Source of the DNA: Mycoplasmopsis pulmonis
GTDB lineage: Bacteria; Bacillota_I; Bacilli_A; Mycoplasmatales; Metamycoplasmataceae
Length of the DNA stretch: 64,000 nt
Assembly: GCF_900660575.1 (NCBI RefSeq)
Contig: NZ_LR215008.1
Location: forward strand, 434,001-498,000
Direction: 5' to 3'
Notes under the pieces: generated by a model
Told to the model about the DNA's origin: nothing
Databases searched by the model: none
The model's input: only the letters and a program-made list of their open reading frames with translations
Shown: positions 12,510 to 22,069 of the stretch, piece by piece
Numbering within the stretch: the stretch's first letter is position 1
Layout of the letters: every line of letters begins with the position of its first letter
Program-made: the position numbers and the translations under genes

Positions 12510-12710
12510 TTTAACTTAGAGTAGCTAAATCATTGAATTTTTCAGTGATTTTATGCTTTAAATATTTTTAAAATACTTTAGTTGTAAAAATATTTATTAG
12601 TCTATTTTTGCTAGTTATTTTGTTTTATTTTTTTAATTTAAATTGCAATATCTATCAAAATTAAGTTAATAATAAAATTAAACAATATTTTCAATCTTGC
12701 TAAATTAAAC

Positions 12711-12736
12711 AAAAAAACTAACCAAAAATGGTTAGT
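12711..12736 (-). terminator. Terminator of the minus-strand doc/small-ORF unit
   Basis: ACTAACC (12717-12723) pairs with GGTTAGT (12730-12736). On the minus strand the hairpin is followed by a run of T (A7 at 12711-12717 on plus). It lies just downstream of the 46-aa ORF stop. Confidence 0.75.
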
Positions 12737-12753
12737 AAAATAAAAATAATAAA

Positions 12754-12894
12754 TTACATTTTTGACAAATTATCCATTGACTTAACAAAAGCTTTTCATT
12801 CTTTTTTGTTTTTCATTCTATTTGGCCATATTTGCGCAATTTCTTTATTGCTCATGTATTTCAAGTTTCTATCTACTTTAAAACCTTTAGGCAT
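12754..12894 (-). CDS. Small 46-residue protein downstream of the Doc-like gene
   Basis: An ORF from ATG 12894 to TAA 12754, preceded by a good ribosome-binding site (GGAG, spacing 6) and followed directly by a terminator. Two Trp are present, one TGG and one TGA. The product is basic and likely helical (SNKEIAQIWPNRMKNKKEW near the middle). I do not recognise the family. It lies on the same strand as the Doc-like gene, 188 nt downstream, so it could be its antitoxin in inverted order, or an unrelated remnant. A decayed copy of its N-terminal part lies upstream at 13007-13038. The ribosome-binding site and terminator support a real gene. Confidence 0.5.
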
Positions 12895-13006
12895 TTATTA
12901 CTCCTTGATCATAGATATAATGATATTTATAACATAAAATAAAATAAAAATTAATAATTTTATTTATATTTATTAAAAAATAAAGTTTTTAAAACATTAA
13001 TGAAAT

Positions 13007-13038
13007 CATATTTACACAAATTCTTTATTACTTACATG
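13007..13038 (-). repeat. Degenerate duplicate of part of the small ORF
   Basis: This stretch matches 12827-12856 closely (22 of 26 ungapped positions on the minus strand). Most differences are C-to-T on the minus strand, and an early TAA has arisen in what would be the reading frame. It looks like a decayed tandem copy of the 46-aa ORF's N-terminal coding region. Confidence 0.45.
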
Positions 13039-13082
13039 TTTTTAAGCTTTTAGAATTTTAAATTTCATATTTTTTTGTTATT

Positions 13083-13877
13083 TTATATTTTTATTTTATA
13101 TGAAATTAAAACATTCTTTTTTATTCATTCGATAATTTCATTGTTTACTTTTTCTTTTCTTTCATCAACACTTAAATTTAAATCTTGTGATTTTATTTTG
13201 TCTTTACACTCATTTTCTAAACTATATAAAATAGTATTTTTATCGTTTATTGATTCACTTTCAACATAATCACTCAAATCTCTATTAGAAAGTCTTGTTG
13301 TAAAACATGCAATGTCTGATTCTAAAAGTTTTGTTTGTTTTGAAAAATCTTGATATTCACTTTCATGAGATCATTTAAAATAATAGCCATTAAATTCCAA
13401 AAATGTAATTAAAAAACTAATAGAAAATCTTTTGTTTCCATTGTAAAAAACATGTGACGTTAAAAGCTTAATAAATAAATCAGCAGTAAATTCAAAAAAA
13501 TTTCAAGATTCTTCTTTACGTTCATATTTAAATGCTATATTTCACAATTTATCAAAAACAGAATGGTTGTCTTCTTTTAATTTAAAATCATCTTTACTCT
13601 TTGTGTTTACATTAATTTTCTTTGCATGTTTAGTTGAATATTCAATGATTTTTTCTAGTTTTTTATAAAAGATATCATTGATTTCTATTTGTCCTATTAT
13701 AAATTCTACTTCTTCTTTTTTGTCATTGAAATAACTATCAAAATAATACTTACCATCAATGTTGGTTTTTATCATACTACTTTTATATTTTTCAATATAT
13801 TGTTTTAAGTATTTGTTACCTTTATCAATTTCGAAAGAAGAGACGAAAAACTTAATTTTTCTTATACTTTTATACAT
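13083..13877 (-). CDS. Doc/Fic-family protein (death-on-curing-like toxin)
   Basis: A 264-residue protein from ATG 13877 to TAA 13083, with TGA Trp codons at 13542 and elsewhere. The Fic/Doc core motif HVFYNGNKR is at about residues 142-150. It matches the Doc form HxFx(N/D)(A/G)NKR rather than the AMPylating Fic form. Doc phosphorylates EF-Tu and arrests translation; Fic proteins AMPylate targets. Doc itself is about 126 residues, so the ~110-residue N-terminal part and ~85-residue tail are extra. No Phd-like antitoxin is encoded upstream: the 370 nt to mod hold no ORF on this strand. The tuf gene is 4.6 kb away but not linked functionally by sequence. The activity is inferred from the motif only. 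Confidence 0.7.
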
Positions 13878-14247
13878 TACTTAAGTATAGATAGATTTTA
13901 GTTAATCTCTAGTAAATAACTTTTTTAAAATCATTAAATTTATGAATATCAAAAAAGTATCTAAAAATATAAATATAAATTTTATTTTTAATTATTTTTT
14001 ATTAAGTATATTTTAAAATAATGATAAGTTGTAACAAAGTAATAACATTTGATTGTAAAGATAAATATTCACTTTTTTATTTTTTAATAAAAAAACATTT
14101 GTTTTTATTATTAGTAAATTTATGATTTGATTTTGTTAAAAGTATAAATATTTGCTTTTCTTTTTTGAAATAGATTTAAAAAATTGGTATGATGAATATT
14201 TGAGTAATTATGTTTATATAATTTTCCAATTTATTTTAAGGAGTAAA
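13878..14247. promoter_or_regulatory. Divergent intergenic region, doc-like / mod
   Basis: About 370 nt of AT-rich DNA without a convincing ORF on the minus strand. For mod, a perfect -10 TATAAT lies at 14217-14222 with no strong -35, and AAGGAG at about 14238 places the start at ATG 14248. An imperfect AT palindrome occupies about 14088-14116. Confidence 0.45.
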
Positions 14248-15832
14248 ATGAATAAATACCAAATGTATCTAGAAAAACTAGAACTTATGAAAAATAATAA
14301 CTATATTAATTTTGATCAACATGAGTTAATTAAAGAAATTTTGGAAAAATTCCAACATGATGAGCATATGTTAGAACAAACATATAAATTATTAATTCAA
14401 AGAGTAAAATTAGGCTTTCGTTTTGATATTGCGCCAGAGACAAATCATGAACAAATTTCGCTTTTAATTAAAGATGAAAAATTGAGTATTTCCAATAATG
14501 TTATTGAAAAAGATAATGAGTTAATTATTGGTGAAAACTACGATGCTCTAAAAAATCTAATAGTTATCGAGAGAGAGAGAGAGAGAGCAGCAATATAACA
14601 TAATCTATATTGATCCTCCTTATAATACTGAAGCCACTAGAGAAGATGGCAATAACTTAGCTAATGAAAAAGAAGATATAAAAAATAATGCATTCCAATA
14701 TCGAGATCGCTTTTCTCGTAATGGTTGATTAAACATGATGAATGAAAGATTAACCCTTGCAAGAAAACTTCTAAGTGATGATGGAATTATTTTTGTTTCA
14801 ATTGATGATAATGAACAAGCTTATTTAAAAGTTTTAATGGATGAAATTTTTGGTGAAGAAAATTTTATTTCTAATTTTATTTGAGAAAAAAATTATTCTT
14901 CAAAAAATAATGTTAAATTTGTATCAGTAAACCATGACTATATATTATGTTATGCAAGAAACAAACTATTTTTAGATAAATTAAATAGAATTAATAGAAC
15001 AGAATTGAATAATAAATTATATAGATATAATGACAATGATGGCAAAGGTTTATATAGAATTAGTGATTTAACAAAAAATAATTCAAAAAATAGATTTGCA
15101 ATTGAGCATAATGGAAAAAAATATTTCTCTAAAAACAATGGTTGAATTTATTCAAAAGAAAAAATTGATAAACTAATTGAAGAAAATAAAATCTGATTTC
15201 CTCATAATGAAAATGGTATTCCAGGATTAAAAAGATATTTATCAGAAATGGAAGGAGTTGTCTCTAAAACAATACTACCATATCAACTAGTAGGTCACAC
15301 TGATGAAAATCAAAGATATTTAGATACCATAATAAGTCCAAATGATGAAAATGGTGAAAAAGTTTTTAAGTATCCTAAAGGAACGAAATTAATCAAATAT
15401 CTAATAAATTTGTATCCAAACAAAGATGCAAAAGTTTTAGACTTTTTTGCAGGTAGTGGAACTACTGGACATGCAGTTTTAGAATTAAACAGAGAAGATG
15501 GTGGAAAAAGAACTTTTACTTTAGTGACTAACAATGAAAATAATATTGCAATGAATGTTACACATGAAAGACTTCATAGAATAATTCAAGGTAAATCTAC
15601 AAAAGGTGAATCTAATTTTAAATGATTAGAAAAAAACAAACCTTTTATTAATACAAATTTAAATATTTTTAAAATTGATTATTTTGATGTATCAATAGAA
15701 TCAGCAAATGACTTATCTAAAATGATTGATATTTTTAGAAAATCTTTGAGAGATTTTGGAGTGAAAAATTCATTTATTTCTGAAGAAGAAATTTTTACTA
15801 AATTAAGATCTCTTACATCATTAAGGAAATAA
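14248..15832 (+). CDS. mod: Type III restriction-modification DNA methyltransferase (Mod), phase-variable, OFF frame here
   Basis: Two frames together encode a beta-class adenine methyltransferase. The first runs from ATG 14248 (AAGGAG upstream) through a (GA)9 tract and stops at TAA 14596-14598, giving 116 residues. The second frame continues without a break to TAA 15830 and holds the catalytic motif IDPPYNT near 14609 and the AdoMet motif DFFAGSGTTGH near 15440, in the order expected for Mod. One GA unit more, or two fewer, joins the frames and reads ...ERE-QQYNIIYIDPPYN with a total of about 528 residues. In this sequence the gene is therefore switched off. Mod gives sequence recognition and host-DNA protection for the Res subunit that follows 1 nt later. 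Confidence 0.9.
14569..14586 (+). repeat. (GA)9 simple-sequence repeat inside mod
   Basis: Nine perfect GA units followed by GCAGC. They encode alternating Glu and Arg in the Mod frame. Dinucleotide tracts change length by slipped-strand mispairing; 7, 10 or 13 units would restore the full Mod frame, while 8, 9 and 11 do not. Confidence 0.95.
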
Positions 15833-15833
15833 A

Positions 15834-18134
15834 ATGATTTTGACAAAAGTTCAAGAAAAAATAGTTAGTGAAATTGTTGAAGAATTTAAAATTAACGAAA
15901 AAAATATAATTCAATTTCAAGCTCCTACTCGTAGTGGTAAAACTTTTATGATGGCAAATGTTATAGATAGGATAATTTCAAGATATCCAGAGGAAAACTT
16001 TGTCTTTATTATAGCCACACTCTCATCCGCTGATTTACCAACACAAATGAAAAATAATCTCGAAAGTTATAAACAATATTTATCTAATGATTTTGAAATA
16101 ACTATTAAAGAATCTCCATCAAAAAGTAAATTAATCACAAAAGATAAAGATTATAATTTTTATGCAGAAAAAAACAAAGTTTTTATATTAGGAAAATCAT
16201 CTTTTGGTAAAGATAGAATTTTTACTGAAAGATGAGTTATTCAAGATTTTCTTATAGATGCAAAGGAAAGAAATTTCAAAATAATTTATATTAGAGATGA
16301 AGCTCATTATGGTTCACAAGTGACTTCATTAAAAGGAAGAGAAAAGAATTTTGAAAGTCAAGTTCAAGACAAAGTTGATTTTGTTTTAAAAATGACTGCA
16401 ACACCAACAGGAAGTGAAAAACTTATTTACATTACTGAAGAGGATTTAAAAAAGGACAATATTCAACTTTTAAAGGATAAGGAAGAATTTAATAGTGGAA
16501 TCGATGATTTAGATGAAATAGATTTTAAAGAAATTTTAGAAATAGCAACAAATAAATTTGTAGATATTCAAAAACAATATTTACAAACAGAGGGTCTAGA
16601 AAATATTAGACCTGCTATGTTAATTCAAGTTAGTGATAAATATAAAGATAAAGAAGAGGACTTTGAAAAAAATATTGACCAAATAACAACTTTTTTAGAT
16701 AAAAAAAATCTTACTTGAATCAAATATTTTTCCAATGAAAAAATCTCTTCTAACTCAAGGGTAAACTTTAGTTTAAATGAAATTTCTGAAAATTTTTCTG
16801 ATGTAGATGTAATTATTTTTAAAGTTGGTCCAGCTGTTGGATGGAATATACCTAGAGCTACAATGCTTGTTAAACTTAGAAGTGTATGTTCTGATTCTTT
16901 AAACATCCAAACTTTAGGTCGGATTAAGAGAAATCCTAATCCAAATTTTGAGCACAATGAGCAGTCAATTGCAAGAAAATATTTTCTATATTCTGATTTA
17001 AAAATTGATAATAAATTTATAGAAAAATTTAGAATAAAAGAGCCTTTTAAACATCTTAAGTTTTTTACCGGAAAATTAGTATTAGATGAAAATCCTTTAA
17101 TAAAAGAAAAATCTAGTCAAAATTATACATTTTGAGAAAAAATAAAAAAAGAAATTCTAAAAAAAGATACATTTAAAAATACTATCAAAAATGATATCAG
17201 TAAATTTCTTAACAAATATCAAGATTCAAATATAAAACACAATGACAAAAATAAATTTTTAATATGTGAATCAAAATTCATTAAAGATGAAAAAAATACT
17301 AATGTTGAATTAATAATTAATAAAGCTTATAACAAAATAGATTTGAGGTTATTCATATTGAGAGAATTAAAAAAACTAAAAAATATTTTTAATTCTGAAA
17401 TAAAAAATAAAATTGATATGTTTATAAAGAAAAATTTTAAAGATTATATTTCAATTGATTTTTTTTGATATGTTTTGTTAAAAAAACATAAAGAGGATTT
17501 CATTTCTATTTATCAAAGCTTAGAAGAAAAAATTTCAAAAAAATTGAAAAATCACCAAATCTATAAAAATAAAAATTTACCTGAATTTTATAGTCAAATT
17601 GTTTTTGATGATGATGATAACAAAACACAATTAGAGCATTATGCATATGAAAAAATAATAAGAAAAAATAAAACTCAAGATGAAGAAAAAAATCAAATTT
17701 ATTTTGACTCAGAAAAAGAAACTATTTTTATTAATGAATTAAAAAAGATAATCAAAATAAGTAAACCAAACTTTGCGATTTGAAGTAAAAATATTCTTCA
17801 TGAAGGTCTAGGATTTGAATACATTAGAGATGGAAAAGTTCATACATCATATCCAGATTTTATTATTATGTATAAAGATCAAGTTTTTTATATTGAAGTC
17901 AAGGATGGCAAACATGACATCGATGAAAAGAAAACAAAATCAATTATAAATGCCTATAAAAATTACATTGAAAATTACAAAAAAACTGTTTCAGTCTATG
18001 AAAAAAATTTTTCACTTTTAGTTTGTTATGTCCATGAAAAACAAATGATAATTAAAGGCTCAAGCACTAATGACAAAATTAATGATATTTTAGTAAAAAA
18101 TTCAAAAGTTGAAATTTATGATATTTTTAACTAA
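15834..18134 (+). CDS. res: Type III restriction enzyme Res subunit (helicase-nuclease)
   Basis: A 766-residue protein starting at ATG 15834, 1 nt after the mod stop, with AAGGA upstream. Superfamily 2 helicase motifs are visible: motif I APTRSGKT near residue 31, motif II RDEAH near residue 153, motif III KMTATPTG near 187 and an arginine-finger-like motif VI (QTLGRIKR) near 361. The C-terminus has a PD-(D/E)XK nuclease pattern, PDFIIMYKD followed by YIEVKDGKHD near 17890. TGA is read as Trp at 16233 and several other sites. Res needs Mod to recognise DNA, so its activity depends on the phase state of mod; the frame of res itself is intact. Confidence 0.92.
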
Positions 18135-18410
18135 CTTGATTAGTTATTAGTGTTAATGTTAAGAAATTAATTATAAGTTCAAGTAAATCTTGATCTCTTC
18201 TTTTTTAGTTTTTAATACAACAAATTTTATTTATTTAAATATCATTTTTTATAAAAAAACTAATACATATCACATAACTAGCTCAATAATTTTATGGCTA
18301 CCTTATGAAATAGCTAACTTTTTAGTTTGCTAAATTTTTAAATAAGTTATATTGAAAGAGATTTTGGATTAACATAATTAAAATTATTAATTCAAAAGCT
18401 AATAAACTAG
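18135..18410. other. Intergenic region between res and tuf terminator
   Basis: Very AT-rich with scattered stops in all frames. I see no ORF with a ribosome-binding site, no tRNA and no strong hairpin. Confidence 0.5.
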
Positions 18411-18443
18411 AAAAAAACCAACTATTTTATTGAATAGTTGGTT
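18411..18443 (-). terminator. Terminator of tuf
   Basis: AACCAACTATT (18416-18426) pairs perfectly with AATAGTTGGTT (18433-18443). The A7 run at 18411-18417 gives a T tract on the minus strand, downstream of the tuf stop. Confidence 0.85.
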
Positions 18444-18469
18444 CATAATCAAATTTTTATTTTTAATTA

Positions 18470-19660
18470 TTATTTTAAGATTTTTGTAACTGATCCAGCA
18501 CCTACAGTTCTTCCACCTTCACGGATTGAGAACTTAGTTCCTTCTTCAACAGCAATTGGAGAGATAAGTTCAACAATTAAGTCAACGTTATCCCCTGGCA
18601 TAACCATTTCTCTTCCCGCTGGGAAAACAACACCACCAGTAACGTCTGTTGTTCTAAAGTAGAATTGAGGTTTGTAGTTTGAGAAAAATGGAGTATGTCT
18701 TCCACCTTCTTCTTTTTTAAGTGCATAAATAGCAGCTTCAAATTTTGAATGAGGAACAATTGATCCTGGTTTAGCTAGAACTTGACCTCTTTCAACGTCA
18801 TTTCTATCTACACCTCTAAGAAGTAGACCAGCGTTGTCACCAGCTTGAGCTTCTTTTAGATTTTTTCTAAACATTTCAATTCCTGTTACAGTTGTTTTTT
18901 TAGGTTTTTCTGTAAACCCAACAATTTCAACTTCAGAGTTAATGTTTAATTGTCCTCTTTCAACTTTACCTGTTGCAACAGTTCCTCTACCTGTAATTGT
19001 GAAAACGTCTTCAACAGCTAGTAAGAAAGGTTTGTCTAGTTCTTTAACTGGAGTTTCAATGTAATTGTCAACTGCATCCATTAATTCTTCAATATTTTTT
19101 TCATATTGAGGATTACCTTCAAGAGCTTTTAAAGCTGAACCTTTGATAATTGGAGTGTTGTCTCCATCAAAACCATATTCTGAAAGTAGTGATCTAATTT
19201 CAAGTTCAACTAGCTCAATCATTTCATCTTCACCTTCAAGCATGTCAACTTTGTTTAAGAAAACAACCATTTTTGGAACACCGACTTGTTTAGAAAGTAG
19301 AATGTGCTCTCTTGTTTGAGGCATTGGTCCATCTGTTGCAGAAACAACTAGAATTCCCCCATCCATTTGTGCAGCACCTGTAATCATGTTTTTAACATAG
19401 TCAGCATGTCCAGGACAATCTACGTGTGCATAGTGTCTTTTTTCTGTTTCATACTCAATGTGAGCTGTATTAATAGTAATACCTCTAGCTTTTTCTTCAG
19501 GAGCTGCATCGATTGATGCATAATCCTTAGCTTCAGCTAGACCTTTTTTAGAAAGAACGGTTGCAATTGCAGCTGTCAAAGTAGTTTTACCGTGATCAAC
19601 GTGACCAATTGTTCCAATGTTAACGTGTTCTTTACTTCTGTCAAAATCTAATTTTGCCAT
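18470..19660 (-). CDS. tuf: Elongation factor Tu
   Basis: A 396-residue translation GTPase that delivers aminoacyl-tRNA to the ribosome. G1 GHVDHGKT is at about residues 19-26, G2 RGITI near 59, G3 DCPGH near 81, G4 NKVD near 136. AAGGAAAAAA lies about 8 nt before ATG 19660. It is monocistronic: a terminator follows and a long leader precedes. Codon choice is less AT-skewed than in its neighbours and there are no TGA codons, as expected for a very highly expressed gene. Confidence 0.99.
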   Translation of the reverse strand: MAKLDFDRSKEHVNIGTIGHVDHGKTTLTAAIATVLSKKGLAEAKDYASIDAAPEEKARGITINTAHIEYETEKRHYAHVDCPGHADYVKNMITGAAQMDGGILVVSATDGPMPQTREHILLSKQVGVPKMVVFLNKVDMLEGEDEMIELVELEIRSLLSEYGFDGDNTPIIKGSALKALEGNPQYEKNIEELMDAVDNYIETPVKELDKPFLLAVEDVFTITGRGTVATGKVERGQLNINSEVEIVGFTEKPKKTTVTGIEMFRKNLKEAQAGDNAGLLLRGVDRNDVERGQVLAKPGSIVPHSKFEAAIYALKKEEGGRHTPFFSNYKPQFYFRTTDVTGGVVFPAGREMVMPGDNVDLIVELISPIAVEEGTKFSIREGGRTVGAGSVTKILK

Positions 19661-20097
19661 AATATAAATTTTTTCCTTTCTTAAGAATTATTTTGTTTAT
19701 GTTTTAGTACTAAAACCAACCAATGTATAGACTTTCAACTATATCCTATCCAATAGTTAAATTCATTTTCACCTTTTTGTCAAACAAAATGAATTTAACA
19801 TTTCTTTACTAAATAATTGTAATTTTAAACTAAAAAGTTCAAAACTCATTGGTACATTATAATAAATTTTTCTATTTATTCAACAAAAAGGTTAATGACC
19901 AAATGTTTTTTAATTTTATATTAAAATTTAATTTTCATTAGCATAAAAAAATAAAAACCAAAATGCTTATTTTTTTATAAAAAAAACTTATAATTGAAAA
20001 CAATCAATATGATTATTTTGTACAATCTTTTGGGTTGTTATTGGAACAAAATTTAGTTCTTATTAAAATATAAATATTTTAAAATTGAAAGGGAAAT
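19661..20097. promoter_or_regulatory. Intergenic region with tuf leader and divergent promoter region
   Basis: A 14-bp perfect inverted repeat (19756-19769 with 19786-19799) lies about 95-140 nt upstream of tuf. On the minus strand a -35-like TTGACA sits in its loop; candidate -10 sequences follow but none is canonical. No ORF is evident. The right half (about 19920-20097) contains AT-rich DNA serving the plus-strand gene at 20098. Confidence 0.45.
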
Positions 20098-21327
20098 ATG
20101 AGTGAGTCAAAAACAAAAATGGAAAAATGATATTGCACACAACGTTTAGATGAAAACGACAATAAATTTTGATCCCTTAAAGAAGCAGGAAAAGAACCAG
20201 TTGCTGCTTTTAAAACTCAAAGTGATACAATAGATTATTTTAAAAGTATGAATTTAAATGCTCATCTTTGATTTCAAAAAGGTGGCAAATTTGTTAGAAC
20301 AATCAAAACTTATAAAACCGAAAAAGGTGAAGAAATGATTGTTATTGATACTAATGATTCTGAAGAAAAGACAAAAGATAAATTAAAAATTATTGAAGCT
20401 CGTAATAATAAGAAAAAAGAAGAAAGAGCTAAAGCTGAAAAACTAATGCAAGAAGAAAAAGCTAAGGAAAAAGCTCTTGAAGAAGAAAAGGCTAATGAAG
20501 AAGCTAGAAAAGAATCTCTTAGAATGGAAAGAGCTAAAAAAGCTCAAGAGGCAAAAAAAGCAAGAGATACCCAAGAAATGGCTCAAAAAGCTGAAGAAGA
20601 AGCTAGACAAAAAGCTCTTGAAGAAGAAAAAGCTAGAAAAGCTCAAGAGCAAAAAAGACTTGAAGAAGAGCAAGAAGCTCTTGAAAAAGCTCGTTTAGAA
20701 GCTGAAGCTCTTGAAGCACAAAGAAAAGCAGAAGAGGAAGCTGAAAAAGCGCGTTTAGAAGCTGAAGTCCTTGAAGCACAAAAAAGAGCTGAAGAAGAGG
20801 CTAAAAATGCTAGATTAGAAGCTGAAGCTCTTGAACAAAAAAGAATAATTGAAGAAGAAAGGCTAAGAGCTGAAGCTGAAAGACTTGAAAGAGAGCTTCA
20901 AGAAGAATTAGAGTCTAATCAAAAAAATGAACGAGAAATGGAAAATGAAGTTCTTGAAGATGTTTTTATTAACTTAGAAGAAGATAAAAAACCTGATTTT
21001 CAAGTTGCAGGGCACAACACTTATGAACATCAAGAAGTTGTTCCTATTGTAGTAGATGATAAAGCTGAAAAAGAACAAATGTTAAAACAAGAAGAGAGAA
21101 AATCTCGTCTTGCAAAACAAATGGAACAAGAAATTAAAAAAGCTAAAAGAGAACAAGAAGCCAAAGAAGCTCTAAAAAATGAGCCAGTTAAAAAAGTTGA
21201 TCTTCCAAAGAAAAATAAAATGAAAAAAGAAGTTTTAAACAAAATTTTACTTTCTCTTTTTGCTTTGGTAATTCTTATTACACTAATTTTACTAATTTAC
21301 TTTTTAAGTAATAGACCTAGTGCTTAA
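20098..21327 (+). CDS. DUF2188-like N-domain, long coiled coil, C-terminal membrane anchor
   Basis: A 409-residue protein with GAAAGGGAAAT before ATG 20098. Residues 10-75 form a small Trp-rich domain (KWYCTQRL ... AHLWFQKGG) resembling the DUF2188 fold found in mycoplasma proteins; its three TGA codons are read as Trp. Residues ~85-285 are an Ala/Glu/Lys/Arg-rich coiled coil with degenerate 7- to 11-residue repeats (EEEKARKAQE type). A hydrophobic segment at about 385-405 ends in SNRPSA, making a C-terminal tail anchor. The architecture suggests a cytoplasmic rod tethered to the membrane, possibly cytoskeletal. No function is known to me. The antisense and overlapping ORFs here come from the repeat composition. 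Confidence 0.75.
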
Positions 21328-21345
21328 TTAAATTTAATTTAAAAA

Positions 21346-21386
21346 AATGTTGATTTAGATTTTAGGTTAAATTCAACATTTTTTTA
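21346..21386 (+). terminator. Terminator after coiled-coil gene
   Basis: AATGTTGA (21346-21353) pairs with TCAACATT (21373-21380), followed by a T7 run. Confidence 0.75.
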
Positions 21387-21495
21387 TTTTTGTCTACAAT
21401 TTTATTGGTCATTATTACAAATTTTTCAAAATTGTAATAAAATGAAAATTAAACAATTTAGACTTGATTTTAAGTCAAAAAAATGAGGTTATTTT

Positions 21496-22068
21496 ATGAA
21501 TGTAGTTGTTATTGTAATCATGTTTGTGTTGCTAACATTAATTTTGTTTTTTGCATCATTTAATCATATTTCTGCTCTTTTAAAATTTATTTTCAAAAAG
21601 AGTAGATATTCAAAGATGGGTAATTCATCAAAAATTCGTCTAATTCACCAAGTTAAAGAGGCAGTTGAGCAACTTGCTAAAACCAAAACTGGTGCAATTA
21701 TTACAATTGAAAACAAAGATCAAATTGACAATTTAAGAACTGATGGAATTATTCTTGATGCCAACATTTCTTCTTCATTAATTATTTCATTATTTAATAA
21801 AGAATCACCTCTTCATGATGGGGCTATTATCATTAGAGATAATAAAATTCTTTATGCAGCTACTTACTATAAAATAACAAAAAAATCTATGGACAACAAA
21901 TATGGAGCTCGTCATCGAGCTGCCATGGGAATAAGTGAGCTCTCAGATGCTACTACCATTATAGTCTCTGAAGAAACAGGGGAAATAACCATTGCTAAAA
22001 ACTCATATTTTAATTCAGTAAGTATTAAAGATTTCCAAGAAAATTTAGTTAAATTCTTAAAGGATTAA
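21496..22068 (+). CDS. cdaA: Diadenylate cyclase (c-di-AMP synthase)
   Basis: A 190-residue DAC-domain protein that makes c-di-AMP from two ATP. One N-terminal membrane segment (residues 3-22) replaces the three of Firmicute CdaA, as in the mycoplasma CdaM type. The DGA motif is at 108-110 (PLHDGAIII) and RHR at 139-141 (GARHRAAMG), both needed for catalysis. GAGG lies 10 nt before ATG 21496. It is followed 1 nt later by mgtE, so the two are cotranscribed. c-di-AMP controls K+ and osmolyte transport in related bacteria; the pairing with a Mg2+ channel here hints at a joint ion-homeostasis role. Confidence 0.95.
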   Translation: MNVVVIVIMFVLLTLILFFASFNHISALLKFIFKKSRYSKMGNSSKIRLIHQVKEAVEQLAKTKTGAIITIENKDQIDNLRTDGIILDANISSSLIISLFNKESPLHDGAIIIRDNKILYAATYYKITKKSMDNKYGARHRAAMGISELSDATTIIVSEETGEITIAKNSYFNSVSIKDFQENLVKFLKD

Positions 22069-22069
22069 T

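Noticed and set aside
20443-20698. Ser/Phe-rich and Lys-rich ORFs overlapping the coiled-coil gene
   Set aside because: They are other-frame readings of the GAA/AAA-rich coiled-coil repeats, with no ribosome-binding site.
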